A stretch of 8,400 nucleotides of DNA from assembly GCA_943332445.1 (NCBI GenBank), contig CALQPL010000032.1, positions 1 to 8,400 of the forward strand, read 5' to 3'. Both the position numbers and the translations under genes were made by a program. Positions 1 through 6,504 of the stretch are shown here, in pieces. Within the stretch, counting starts at the first letter, position 1. The number at the start of each line of letters is the position of its first letter. The notes beneath the pieces were generated by a model. The model had not been told where the DNA came from. It saw only the letters and a list, made by a program, of their open reading frames with translations, and did not search any database. This DNA comes from Bifidobacterium breve. GTDB taxonomy: Bacteria; Actinomycetota; Actinomycetes; UBA12327.

Positions 1-617
1 GCAGTTGGCTGTGGCGGTTCAGGCACTGGTGTGACGCTTTCAGTGCCGTCTCGGTTCCGAAGATGCTCAAGGAGTGGCAACAGGCGAGCCCGCCCTCGAA
101 AGCAGCGACTTTTGACCGTTCCTGCCGGAATGCCCAAAAGTTCGGCAGCATCTTCAATGCTGTATCCCAAGACATCCACTGCGACAACAGCCGCGCGCTG
201 TTCGGGCGGAAGTTGCTCAAGTGCGGCGCGCACATCCAAGGAGATCAATTGATCGTCAATGCGGTCGTGTTGATCGGTGAACGCTGGGTGATCGGTGAGG
301 TCGAGTGCGTTGCTGCGCGTTGGGCGCGATTTGTTGCGGCGCATGCGATCGATACACGCATTCACCACAATGCGATGGAGCCAGGTCGTCACTGCGGCGT
401 CACCGCGATATTTGCTCGCTGAGCGAAAAGCAGAGATCAATGCTTCTTGAACCGCATCTGATGCTTCTTGCGGATCCCCCAAGGTCCGCATGGCGATCGC
501 CCATAACCGGTCCTGGTGGCGACGGACGAGTTCACCAAAGGCATCCGGATTTCCGCCGGAGTGGGCCGCCATGAGGGCTCGGTCATCAAGGTCGGAGAAG
601 GCGGTGATGGGATCCAC
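1..617 (-). CDS. sigM: ECF RNA polymerase sigma factor, SigM type (3' end outside window)
   Basis: I translated this gene from the minus strand; 205 codons are visible with no stop and it leaves the window at its C-terminal end. The start is GTG at 617, beginning V/M-DPITAFSDLDD, chosen because GGAGG (623-627) lies five bases upstream. Sigma region 2 spans about residues 22-95 (DAFGELVRRHQDRLWAIA, then DAVQEALISAF, then TTWLHRIVVNACIDRMRR). Sigma region 4 spans about 128-180 (LPPEQRAAVVAVDVLGYS, then the helix-turn-helix IEDAAELLGIPAGTVKSRCF). After residue 190 a Pro-rich tail starts (TPVPEPPQP). Architecture and position downstream of murJ and a kinase-like gene match mycobacterial and Streptomyces SigM, an extracytoplasmic-function sigma factor that redirects RNA polymerase under envelope or oxidative stress. 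In those genomes an anti-sigma gene and trxB/trxC follow; here they would lie off the left edge. Family assignment is firm; the SigM subtype rests mainly on synteny. Confidence 0.9.
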   Translation of the reverse strand, partial: MDPITAFSDLDDRALMAAHSGGNPDAFGELVRRHQDRLWAIAMRTLGDPQEASDAVQEALISAFRSASKYRGDAAVTTWLHRIVVNACIDRMRRNKSRPTRSNALDLTDHPAFTDQHDRIDDQLISLDVRAALEQLPPEQRAAVVAVDVLGYSIEDAAELLGIPAGTVKSRCFRGRARLLPLLEHLRNRDGTESVTPVPEPPQPT

Positions 618-622
618 CGTTT

Positions 623-627
623 CCTCC
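623..627 (-). promoter_or_regulatory. Ribosome binding site of sigM
   Basis: The minus strand reads GGAGG, then five bases (AAACG), then GTG at 617. It decides the GTG start of sigM, since no other in-frame start nearby has such a site. Confidence 0.75.
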
Positions 628-720
628 GATCTAGGCGTAATACGAGTTCCTAGCCTAATGATTTTTGGCGGTGTGTCGGAACAGCCACAAGGGCGTTGCT
701 GGCGTACCGTTTTTTCACAG

Positions 721-772
721 GTCCCCCGTCGGGGAGTGGGAGGGGAAGCCCGCTGCCCGACGGGGGCCTTTT
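721..772 (+). terminator. Strong GC hairpin with a T-tract on the plus strand
   Basis: CCCCCGTCGGG (723-733) pairs perfectly with CCCGACGGGGG (756-766), an 11-bp stem with a 22-base loop; G721 and C768 could extend it past one mismatch. On the plus strand it is followed by CCTTTT (767-772), the form of an intrinsic terminator. Both flanking genes are on the minus strand, and in that direction the hairpin is followed by ACCTGTGAAAAAA, with no T-tract. It may attenuate murJ-operon readthrough into sigM, since actinobacterial terminators often lack a T-tract. Alternatively it may stop antisense transcription arising within sigM. Confidence 0.6.
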
Positions 773-803
773 ATGTTCTTCGGGCCTCACTCTGATTCTC
801 GCG

Positions 804-1802
804 CTACGTCGACGGCGAGCTTTCCGCGGACGCAGGCGGACCAGGTGGCGGTGATCCATCGGGCTCACTAAATGTTGCATTGAGAACTTGGAACCCAAGA
901 AAAACTAATCCCGCAACAAATACCAGGATCACCGCGACGATGAGTGCGCGAACACCACGTCGACGAAGTTGTTGTGAATTGATGGTTTGAATAGGACCGG
1001 TCGATCGACGACGTTCAAGTCGCTGTGATGCAGTCGTGCCGGAATTGCCAAGGAAGTTCCGCAACGCTGCGCTGAGTTCACGCGCAGTATCGATAGGTCC
1101 TTCACTGCCGAACGTCTCGCCTAACGCGCGACGGCAGATGCGATCAAGGTTCGCCGAAACGTTGGCGCGGGCTCGTCGAGGTGGCACGATTCGACCTTTG
1201 TCGCGCTGAGCCGGGGGCAAACCAGAAGCGCTGTCCAGTGGCCAGCGACTGGTCAAACAGGCGTAGAGAAGCGCTCCCAATTGGCGAACATCCACGAGGG
1301 CGTCAGCCTGGTTGGCATGCCCCAGAACCCTTGCTACGCCTAGGTCGAGGACCGAAATTTCGCCTCCGGGAGCAATGAGAATGTGAACGGGATCTAGGCA
1401 GGTGTGGAACAAGTTTTTGTCGTGGGCCACCGCCACCGATTCAGCCAGATCGGCGATCAAGTCAGCTGACTCGATCGCGTCTAAGGGACCTTCAACCAAG
1501 ACATCGGCCAAGAGCTCAGCATCAACGTAAGAACTAACAATGTGGGCAACCGGTGCGTTGTCACCGATATCAAGAATGCGAATAAAACCTGCGTCATCGA
1601 CACCAACAGCTTCGCGCGCAGCATCGAGCACATCAACTGTTAATGGATGCGAGTGATCAAAAGTTCGCACCGTCACGGGTCGCAATAAAAGTGTGTCTTC
1701 GCCAAACCACACGACACACCAATCGCGCGTGTTATCGAGAACTGCTTCGAGTCGATAGCGATCAGCGATGAGGTCACCAGGACTGACAAGGTGCTCGCTC
1801 AT
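804..1802 (-). CDS. Membrane-anchored pseudokinase of the MurJ/MviN locus
   Basis: This 332-residue protein has a Ser/Thr-kinase-like fold at about residues 14-255, a basic juxtamembrane stretch (RLERRRS, QLRRRGVR), one transmembrane helix at about 286-307 and a short Pro/Ser-rich outer tail. Catalytic motifs are degraded. No glycine-rich loop is visible (VLDNTRDWCVVWFGED). The VAIK lysine position is Arg46 (VTVRTF). The HRDLKPxNIL motif reads HTCLDPVHIL (133-142), losing the catalytic Asp, the Lys and the metal-binding Asn. Only the DFG-type motif survives, as DLG (153-155). It is therefore very probably catalytically dead. It matches the pseudokinase domain that in M. tuberculosis is fused to MviN and, once phosphorylated, binds the FHA protein FhaA to restrain peptidoglycan synthesis; streptomycetes also carry it as a separate gene. 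The start ATG overlaps the murJ stop (ATGA) without a ribosome binding site, implying translational coupling or frameshifting. Its binding partner here is unknown. Confidence 0.85.
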   Translation of the reverse strand: MSEHLVSPGDLIADRYRLEAVLDNTRDWCVVWFGEDTLLLRPVTVRTFDHSHPLTVDVLDAAREAVGVDDAGFIRILDIGDNAPVAHIVSSYVDAELLADVLVEGPLDAIESADLIADLAESVAVAHDKNLFHTCLDPVHILIAPGGEISVLDLGVARVLGHANQADALVDVRQLGALLYACLTSRWPLDSASGLPPAQRDKGRIVPPRRARANVSANLDRICRRALGETFGSEGPIDTARELSAALRNFLGNSGTTASQRLERRRSTGPIQTINSQQLRRRGVRALIVAVILVFVAGLVFLGFQVLNATFSEPDGSPPPGPPASAESSPST

Positions 1803-1808
1803 TTTTTT
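1799..1808 (-). other. Start-stop overlap with A7 run: possible -1 frameshift site between murJ and pseudokinase
   Basis: The minus strand reads GTA AAA AAA TGA in the murJ frame. The seven A residues (1808-1802) are phased A AAA AAA, the classical X XXY YYZ slippery pattern. A -1 slip makes the next codon ATG (1802-1800), the first codon of the pseudokinase, so the two proteins would be fused. I see no strong downstream stem-loop (only a 4-bp GTCA/TGAC pairing about 20 bases on) and no Shine-Dalgarno-like stimulator upstream. Simple reinitiation at ATGA is the conservative reading. Confidence 0.4.
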
Positions 1809-3637
1809 ACACGCAACGTGGGTAAGCGATCGCGAACAACGTTGGTGACGTCATTGATTTGTTCAATGTGCATGATGCGTGCGGCAGCGATGTAGGCACC
1901 AGCGCCGATGGCGTAAGCAAACAGCAGCGCTAGCAACAGGTCGATGCGACTCGATCCCAGGCCCTGAGTGACGAGCGAGAGGACAACCCAGATGGCGATA
2001 CCGGCCAGTACAGCAGCAATGAGCATCCGAACGAGGCCGCGGATGACACCAAAGGTAGGCAAGGGGCCAGTGGTACGACTGAGGATTCGCCACGTGATGG
2101 GAACGGTTATTAAGTAGCTCAGTGAATACCCCAGCGCCAGTGCCGGAACCTTCCAGCGCACGTCAACCACCGAATACAGCGTGACTCCTGCGAGGACGTT
2201 GATGCTGTTCATCCCGATATTGATCAGTGCTGGAGTTTTGGTGTCCTCGAAGGAATAGAAACCGCGAAGCAAAACGTAGAACACAGTAAAAGGAATCAGA
2301 CCGAGCATGAAGGCTTGCAAGATCACACCGACAAAACGCGCCTCGTCGGCAGATGCTGCACCAAAACTAAACAGCACTTGTGCCAAGTACGGGCCGCCAA
2401 GAAAGAGTGCGACAGCAGCCGGAACGATGACAGCACTGGCCATTAACGTCCCGTCACCAATATCGCGCGCCACATCGGATTTACGACCGGCAGCAACAGC
2501 TCGACTCATTTGCGGAAGCAAGAAGGTCACGATCGAAACGGTGATGATCGAGTGCGGCAACATGAAGAGTAAATAGGCCCGCGAGTACGACGTAAATCCA
2601 GCAGAAGAAATGGCCGGATCTGCCGACGCTAAAACGTTTGCCTTTGAGGCAAGTCGCGTGATGACGACGTAGGAAATCTGGTTGGTGAGAACGAACAGGA
2701 AGGTCCAACCCGCGAGGTAGCGGACCTTGCCCAGGCCCGCCCCAGCAAAATCAAATCGGGGGCTCCATCGGTACCCCGCGCGCCTCATAACGGGAATCAG
2801 GACCCCCGCCTGAGCGGCGATTCCCAGTGTTGTCCCCAGTCCCAGCAGGGCAATCTGGCCGCTGGTGATGCTGGCGGTGGTGGGGTTGGCTGACTGAACC
2901 ACGCCCAGGACTAGCAAGGCGGTGATGATGACGACGACGTTATTGACGATGGGTGCGTACATCGGTGCAGTGAATTGCTTGCGCGCGTTAAGCACCTGAG
3001 AAAACATCGCGAAGAGTCCATAAAAAATGATCTGCGGAAGACAAAAACGCGCAAACAAGATCGCAGTATTTACATCATCACTAGACCACGCAGAGGGACC
3101 ATAAATTCCAATGATGAGTGGCGCAAGAGCGACCACAAGAACAGTGACACCGAGCAGGAACACGGCGACTAACGTCAGTAAACGGTCGGCATAAATCTTG
3201 CCGCCGTCACTGTCGTCGCTCATGTGGCGCACCAGTTGTGGAATGAAAATTGCGTTGAGTGCGCCGCCAGCGATCAGGATGTAAATGATGTTGGGCACGG
3301 TGTTGGCCACGGAGTACGTGTCACCGAATACGCCAAAGCCAATGGCCGCAACGATGGCGATATCGCGCACCATTCCGGTCAGTCGCGACGCGATGGTTCC
3401 GACAGCCATCGCGGCGGAGGATTGCGCCAGGTTGGGTTCGTCGCTGGCGGGAACGGGGAGGTCTGACTCCGAGAGTTCAGGGTCTGGGTCCGGGTGTTCC
3501 TGCGGTTCAGGTTCGGGTTCAGGTTCGAGATTCTGAGCCGACACCACAGACTCAGTCAGATCCGTGGTGCTTTCGTTGTCCTGAGGCTTCGGCTCAAGCG
3601 GGATCGGAACCGTGGTGTCGAGGGAATCGTCGCTCAT
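1799..3637 (-). CDS. murJ: Lipid II flippase MurJ (MviN) with an acidic N-terminal extension
   Basis: This 612-residue polytopic membrane protein of the MOP superfamily should move the peptidoglycan precursor lipid II across the cytoplasmic membrane. The MurJ core begins near residue 73 with AAMAVGTIASRLTGMVRD. Arg85, Arg91 and Asp92 fall in the conserved SRxxGxxRD of transmembrane helix 1, and DTYSVANTVPNIIYILIAGG (106-125) follows. About 14 hydrophobic segments run to about residue 590, and the protein ends in a basic cytosolic tail (RLPTLRVKK). Residues 1-72 are a hydrophilic acidic extension with Glu-Pro and Asp-Pro repeats, a feature seen in some actinobacterial MurJ proteins. ATG at 3637 is the only good start: an in-frame TGA lies three codons upstream. 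The ribosome binding site is weak (GACGAG). It heads a minus-strand unit with the pseudokinase and probably sigM. Unlike mycobacterial MviN, the kinase-like domain is encoded separately. Confidence 0.95.
   Translation of the reverse strand: MSDDSLDTTVPIPLEPKPQDNESTTDLTESVVSAQNLEPEPEPEPQEHPDPDPELSESDLPVPASDEPNLAQSSAAMAVGTIASRLTGMVRDIAIVAAIGFGVFGDTYSVANTVPNIIYILIAGGALNAIFIPQLVRHMSDDSDGGKIYADRLLTLVAVFLLGVTVLVVALAPLIIGIYGPSAWSSDDVNTAILFARFCLPQIIFYGLFAMFSQVLNARKQFTAPMYAPIVNNVVVIITALLVLGVVQSANPTTASITSGQIALLGLGTTLGIAAQAGVLIPVMRRAGYRWSPRFDFAGAGLGKVRYLAGWTFLFVLTNQISYVVITRLASKANVLASADPAISSAGFTSYSRAYLLFMLPHSIITVSIVTFLLPQMSRAVAAGRKSDVARDIGDGTLMASAVIVPAAVALFLGGPYLAQVLFSFGAASADEARFVGVILQAFMLGLIPFTVFYVLLRGFYSFEDTKTPALINIGMNSINVLAGVTLYSVVDVRWKVPALALGYSLSYLITVPITWRILSRTTGPLPTFGVIRGLVRMLIAAVLAGIAIWVVLSLVTQGLGSSRIDLLLALLFAYAIGAGAYIAAARIMHIEQINDVTNVVRDRLPTLRVKK
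3504..3527 (-). repeat. Four tandem hexamers encoding (Glu-Pro)4 in MurJ
   Basis: The plus strand has four consecutive copies of GGTTC followed by A or G. On the coding strand these read GAA-CCN four times, giving (Glu-Pro)4 around residues 38-45 of MurJ. Related Asp-Pro codons follow. The phase of six keeps the reading frame, so copy number could vary without breaking the gene. Confidence 0.8.
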
Positions 3638-3760
3638 GCCAGCTCGTCACCGATGGGGCTATTTGCGGACATGACTTAGACCCTACGGTCCCGCATCCCT
3701 CCTCGGGCGTCAGACCTGCCTAGGGTTGGGGTGCTGAGTTCGTGAATTGATGGAGGTCTG
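3638..3760. promoter_or_regulatory. Divergent promoter region between murJ and pcnA
   Basis: This 123-base gap must drive murJ leftward and pcnA rightward. It contains ACCCTA at 3680-3685 and TAGGGT at 3721-3726, an inverted pair, so each strand carries TAGGGT upstream of its gene. TAGGGT fits the loose actinobacterial -10 pattern TANNNT. I see no convincing -35 box at normal spacing on either strand, so exact promoter positions are uncertain. Confidence 0.35.
3752..3756 (+). promoter_or_regulatory. Ribosome binding site of pcnA
   Basis: GGAGG stands four bases before GTG at 3761. The upstream GTG at 3742 is followed within two codons by TGA, so GTG 3761 is the start. Confidence 0.7.
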
Positions 3761-5185
3761 GTGTCCGCTGAGCAACATGCGCTGGTTAGCCGTGTTGTCG
3801 CCGCCAACCCTGTCATTGGGGAACTAGGTGAGCGCTTTACGGCTGCCGGGTTTGAGCTATCGCTGGTCGGCGGCAGTGTCCGCGATGCGCTGTTAGGCCG
3901 ATTGGGCCATGACCTGGATTTCACCACAAATGCGCGCCCCGATGACATCACGAAATTGATCACCGGTTGGGCTGATGCCATCTGGGACGTTGGCCGCGAG
4001 TTCGGAACCATTGCCGCACGACACGGTGATTTCGATATCGAGATCACCACGTACCGCAGCGAAGAGTATGACCCTGATTCCCGCAAGCCCGCCGTTGAGT
4101 ATGGCGACACGTTGGTCGGAGACCTGGGTCGTCGTGACTTCACTGTGAACTCCATGGCTTTTACGTTGGGAGTTAACGAACTCATCGATCCGTTCAACGG
4201 AACAAGCGATCTACAGGCGCGTCGATTAATGACGCCAGCTGCTCCTGAGCAATCGTTTAGCGATGACCCATTGCGCATGATGCGCGCGGCCCGATTCGCG
4301 GCGCAACTGGGGTTTGATGTCGCAGAGGACGTCGTCACGGCAATGACGGCCATGAACGAACGAATTTCGATCATTTCGGCCGAGCGAGTTCGTGATGAAA
4401 TCATCAAATTGGTGATGGCCGATTTTCCGCGAAAAGGCTTGGAATTACTGGGCTCCACCGGCTTGGCCGAGCATGTTCTGCCCGAAATTGTGGGCATGAA
4501 AACCACGGTCGATGAACATAACCGACACAAGGATGTTTACGAGCACACCTTGATGGTGGTGGAGCAAGCCATTGACTTAGAAAAGTCGCACGAGCCAACG
4601 AGTGGCCCTGATTTTATTTTGCGTTTTGCAGCTCTGATGCACGATATTGGTAAACCAAAAACGCGACGCTTTGAAGGCACTAACCGCGTGACATTCCATC
4701 ACCATGAAGTGGTGGGAGCCAAGATGACGCGTAAGCGTATGAAGGCACTGCGATTTAGTAACGATGAAATTGATCAAGTGTCAACATTGGTTGAACTGCA
4801 CTTGCGCTTTCACGGTTACGGTTCCGGTGAATGGACCGACTCGGCAGTGCGACGTTATGTTCGCGATGCCGGTGATCAGCTGGTGCGTTTGCACAAGCTC
4901 ACGCGCGCTGACTGCACCACGCGTAATGCGCGCAAGGCCGCAGCTCTGGCGCGCACTTATGACAGTTTGGAAGCGCGGATTGCCGACCTGGCAGCGCATG
5001 AAGAATTGGCGTCTATCCGTCCCGACCTCGACGGTGAACAAATCATGGAAATTCTCGGAATCGGCCCAGGTCGCGAGGTAGGCCAGGCCTACCGGTTCTT
5101 GCTTGATTTACGCCTAGATCGGGGCCCGCTCGATGCGGACGTGGCCAAGGAGGCCTTGCTGGCCTGGTGGGCGGCTCGGCCCTGA
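3761..5185 (+). CDS. pcnA: CCA-adding tRNA nucleotidyltransferase (PcnA family) with HD domain
   Basis: This 474-residue class II nucleotidyltransferase should add or repair the 3' CCA end of tRNAs in the cytoplasm. The head domain has LVGGSVRDALLGR (35-47), then HDLDFTT (50-56), where Asp51 and Asp53 are the likely metal-binding carboxylates, and RRDFTVNSMAF (124-134). The neck carries DDPLRMMRAARFAAQLGF (168-185), which contributes to ATP/CTP recognition in this family. A C-terminal HD domain follows, with HNRHKDVYEHTL (253-264), ALMHDIGKPKTRR (291-303) and FHHHEVVGA (312-320), as in actinobacterial PcnA proteins of about 480 residues. Although annotated as poly(A) polymerase in some actinomycetes, CCA addition is the likelier activity, because every cell needs it and no other candidate is visible. 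The start is GTG with a GGAGG site. The gene is divergent from murJ and convergent with the MFS gene, whose stop lies only 19 bases away. Confidence 0.93.
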   Translation: MSAEQHALVSRVVAANPVIGELGERFTAAGFELSLVGGSVRDALLGRLGHDLDFTTNARPDDITKLITGWADAIWDVGREFGTIAARHGDFDIEITTYRSEEYDPDSRKPAVEYGDTLVGDLGRRDFTVNSMAFTLGVNELIDPFNGTSDLQARRLMTPAAPEQSFSDDPLRMMRAARFAAQLGFDVAEDVVTAMTAMNERISIISAERVRDEIIKLVMADFPRKGLELLGSTGLAEHVLPEIVGMKTTVDEHNRHKDVYEHTLMVVEQAIDLEKSHEPTSGPDFILRFAALMHDIGKPKTRRFEGTNRVTFHHHEVVGAKMTRKRMKALRFSNDEIDQVSTLVELHLRFHGYGSGEWTDSAVRRYVRDAGDQLVRLHKLTRADCTTRNARKAAALARTYDSLEARIADLAAHEELASIRPDLDGEQIMEILGIGPGREVGQAYRFLLDLRLDRGPLDADVAKEALLAWWAARP

Positions 5186-5205
5186 TTGGCCAAGCCAGCC
5201 AGGGC
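5179..5205. terminator. Possible shared hairpin between convergent pcnA and MFS genes
   Basis: GCCCTG (5179-5184) pairs with CAGGGC (5200-5205) around a 15-base loop containing the palindrome TTGGCCAA (5186-5193). The stem covers the last bases of pcnA including part of its TGA, and ends on the last base of the MFS stop (5205-5207). Neither strand has a T-tract. A weak bidirectional terminator is the natural reading for such a tight convergent pair. The stem is short, so chance is possible. Confidence 0.35.
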
Positions 5206-6494
5206 TAGGACTGGTTTGCGGTGGGTGTTCGGCGCAGCCAGACCACTGCTGCGGTTCCGGCGTAGAGACCTGCGACCACGACGTTGGTGAGCACTGATCG
5301 ACCAGAGGCCGGCAGCACGATCGCACCGACCGAAGCCGCGGCGACAAAGGCAACGTTGAACACCACGTCGTACAAACTGAAGGTGCGCCCACGAAATTCA
5401 TCGGGGATGGTTCGTTGCAAGATGGAATCAACACAGACCTTGGTGACTTGTGCACTGATACCAACAAAGAACACGCCAATGAGTAGAGGTGTCTTCGTTT
5501 GTGGGGTGGCGATAATCAGTTGAGTGACAGCAGCGAATGACAGCGCGGTTATCAAAATATTTATGGGTGACAGGTACCGGGAAAGTTCGGGAGTGATCAC
5601 TGCGCCAACAAAAAATCCGGCACCGGCGATGAGGACCACCTGAGCCAACAACGCCAAGCCAGCATCCGGGTCGAGTGGATCAGAAAATGTGTTACGTGCC
5701 AGAAGGACGGCGGTCACTGAAGCGATCCCAAAGCAGAACCGTTGGATGGCCGTGACGGCAAAGGCTGTGGAAGCGGTGTGATGACGACGGATTTGACCCA
5801 CGCCGGCGGCTAATTCGCGGGCCACCTCAATCACCGCCTTGAGGGCGGCAGGAAGCTCCGCAGCGGGCTCAGGGCCCAAGGCCCGCCGACCTAGTCGCAG
5901 GGCTAACGAACCAGCCATGACGTAGAGACCGGCCGCCACAGCGATCAAAATTGCATCGTTGGTATCGGTGGCTCCACCAAAAAGCGAGCGCAGGTACACG
6001 CCCAATCCGGCGCCAAGAACGGTGCTGAGAGTCCCGAGGGTGGGAGCGATGGCATTAGCCGTGACGACGTTGTCGAGTGGAACCACGCGAGGAACTGATG
6101 CACCGAGCGCAGATAACACCAATCGATTAATGCTGACAGCAAGGATGCCAACGCTCAGTAAAGCAATTTCCGGTGCTGAGCTCAGCGCGATGAGCGCGAT
6201 GGAAGCGACAAGGGACGCGCGCGCAAAGTTGGCGATCAATAAAATTTGACGTCGTTGCCAACGGTCAATAAACACACCAACAAATGGTCCGAGGATGCAG
6301 TAGGGCAATAACAAGATGGCAAATGCGCTGGCGATGGATTGCGCATCGGCCTGGCGTTCGGGAGAAAACAGGACATACGACGCCAAGGCGGTTTGGAAAA
6401 CCCCATCAGCAAACTGCCCAGCCATACGCACGCTGAGCAGCCGGCGAAAGCCGGAGCCACGAACAACTGTGGCCACATCGCTGATGTAACTCAC
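5205..6494 (-). CDS. MFS transporter downstream of ino1
   Basis: This 429-residue protein has about 12 hydrophobic segments and major facilitator features. FRRLLSVRMAGQFADGVFQ (16-34) leads into helix 1. A motif-A-like loop, GPFVGVFIDRWQRR (69-82), lies between helices 2 and 3. A second-half counterpart near residue 350-365 reads PDEFRGRTFSLYDVVFN. It resembles the macrolide-efflux/YfiS-like branch, whose substrates are rarely known. It starts 10 bases after the ino1 stop with GTG at 6494, but no Shine-Dalgarno sequence is visible, so translation probably depends on coupling to ino1. Downstream GTG/ATG codons (for example residue 24) are alternatives, though they would remove conserved N-terminal sequence. 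Streptomycetes appear to have a similar putative efflux gene beside ino1, which suggests a conserved link. Whether it moves inositol or a related metabolite, or is an unrelated exporter, cannot be told from sequence. Confidence 0.85.
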   Translation of the reverse strand: MSYISDVATVVRGSGFRRLLSVRMAGQFADGVFQTALASYVLFSPERQADAQSIASAFAILLLPYCILGPFVGVFIDRWQRRQILLIANFARASLVASIALIALSSAPEIALLSVGILAVSINRLVLSALGASVPRVVPLDNVVTANAIAPTLGTLSTVLGAGLGVYLRSLFGGATDTNDAILIAVAAGLYVMAGSLALRLGRRALGPEPAAELPAALKAVIEVARELAAGVGQIRRHHTASTAFAVTAIQRFCFGIASVTAVLLARNTFSDPLDPDAGLALLAQVVLIAGAGFFVGAVITPELSRYLSPINILITALSFAAVTQLIIATPQTKTPLLIGVFFVGISAQVTKVCVDSILQRTIPDEFRGRTFSLYDVVFNVAFVAAASVGAIVLPASGRSVLTNVVVAGLYAGTAAVVWLRRTPTANQS

Positions 6495-6504
6495 AGTTGA
6501 AGTA

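Larger units (their letters stand above)
618..803 (-). promoter_or_regulatory. sigM upstream region, likely holding its own promoter
   Basis: This 186-base gap separates the pseudokinase stop from the sigM start, much wider than the other same-strand junctions here. It contains the GC hairpin described separately and, near sigM, nested palindromes: CTAGG at 631-635 with CCTAG at 649-653, TAGGC at 632-636 with GCCTA at 653-657, and CGTA-A-TACG at 636-644. On the minus strand this part reads TTAGGCTAGGAACTCGTATT. It contains a GGAAC like an ECF -35 box, but I see no well-spaced CGTC -10 partner. A separate sigM promoter or operator is plausible from the gap length and symmetry. No exact promoter can be assigned. 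Confidence 0.4.

Noticed and set aside
31..795. Several plus-strand open frames opposite sigM and its upstream region
   Set aside because: The minus strand carries the clear sigma factor. These frames are Arg/Ser-rich shadows with no recognisable domains or good ribosome binding sites.
650..898. Minus-strand open frame of 82 codons across the pseudokinase end and the hairpin
   Set aside because: It is rich in Arg/Pro, overlaps the well-supported pseudokinase end in another frame, has no ribosome binding site and runs through a strong hairpin.
1799..3637. Possible sequencing error splitting a single murJ-pseudokinase gene at the A7 run
   Set aside because: Separate murJ and kinase-like genes are known in other actinomycetes, and the ATGA overlap is a normal coupled junction. 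A homopolymer error remains a minor possibility that read-level data could exclude.
3676..4530. Minus-strand open frame of 284 codons opposite pcnA
   Set aside because: The plus strand encodes an unmistakable tRNA nucleotidyltransferase with all motifs. The opposite frame has a Ser/Arg-heavy composition typical of antisense reading and resembles no family I know.
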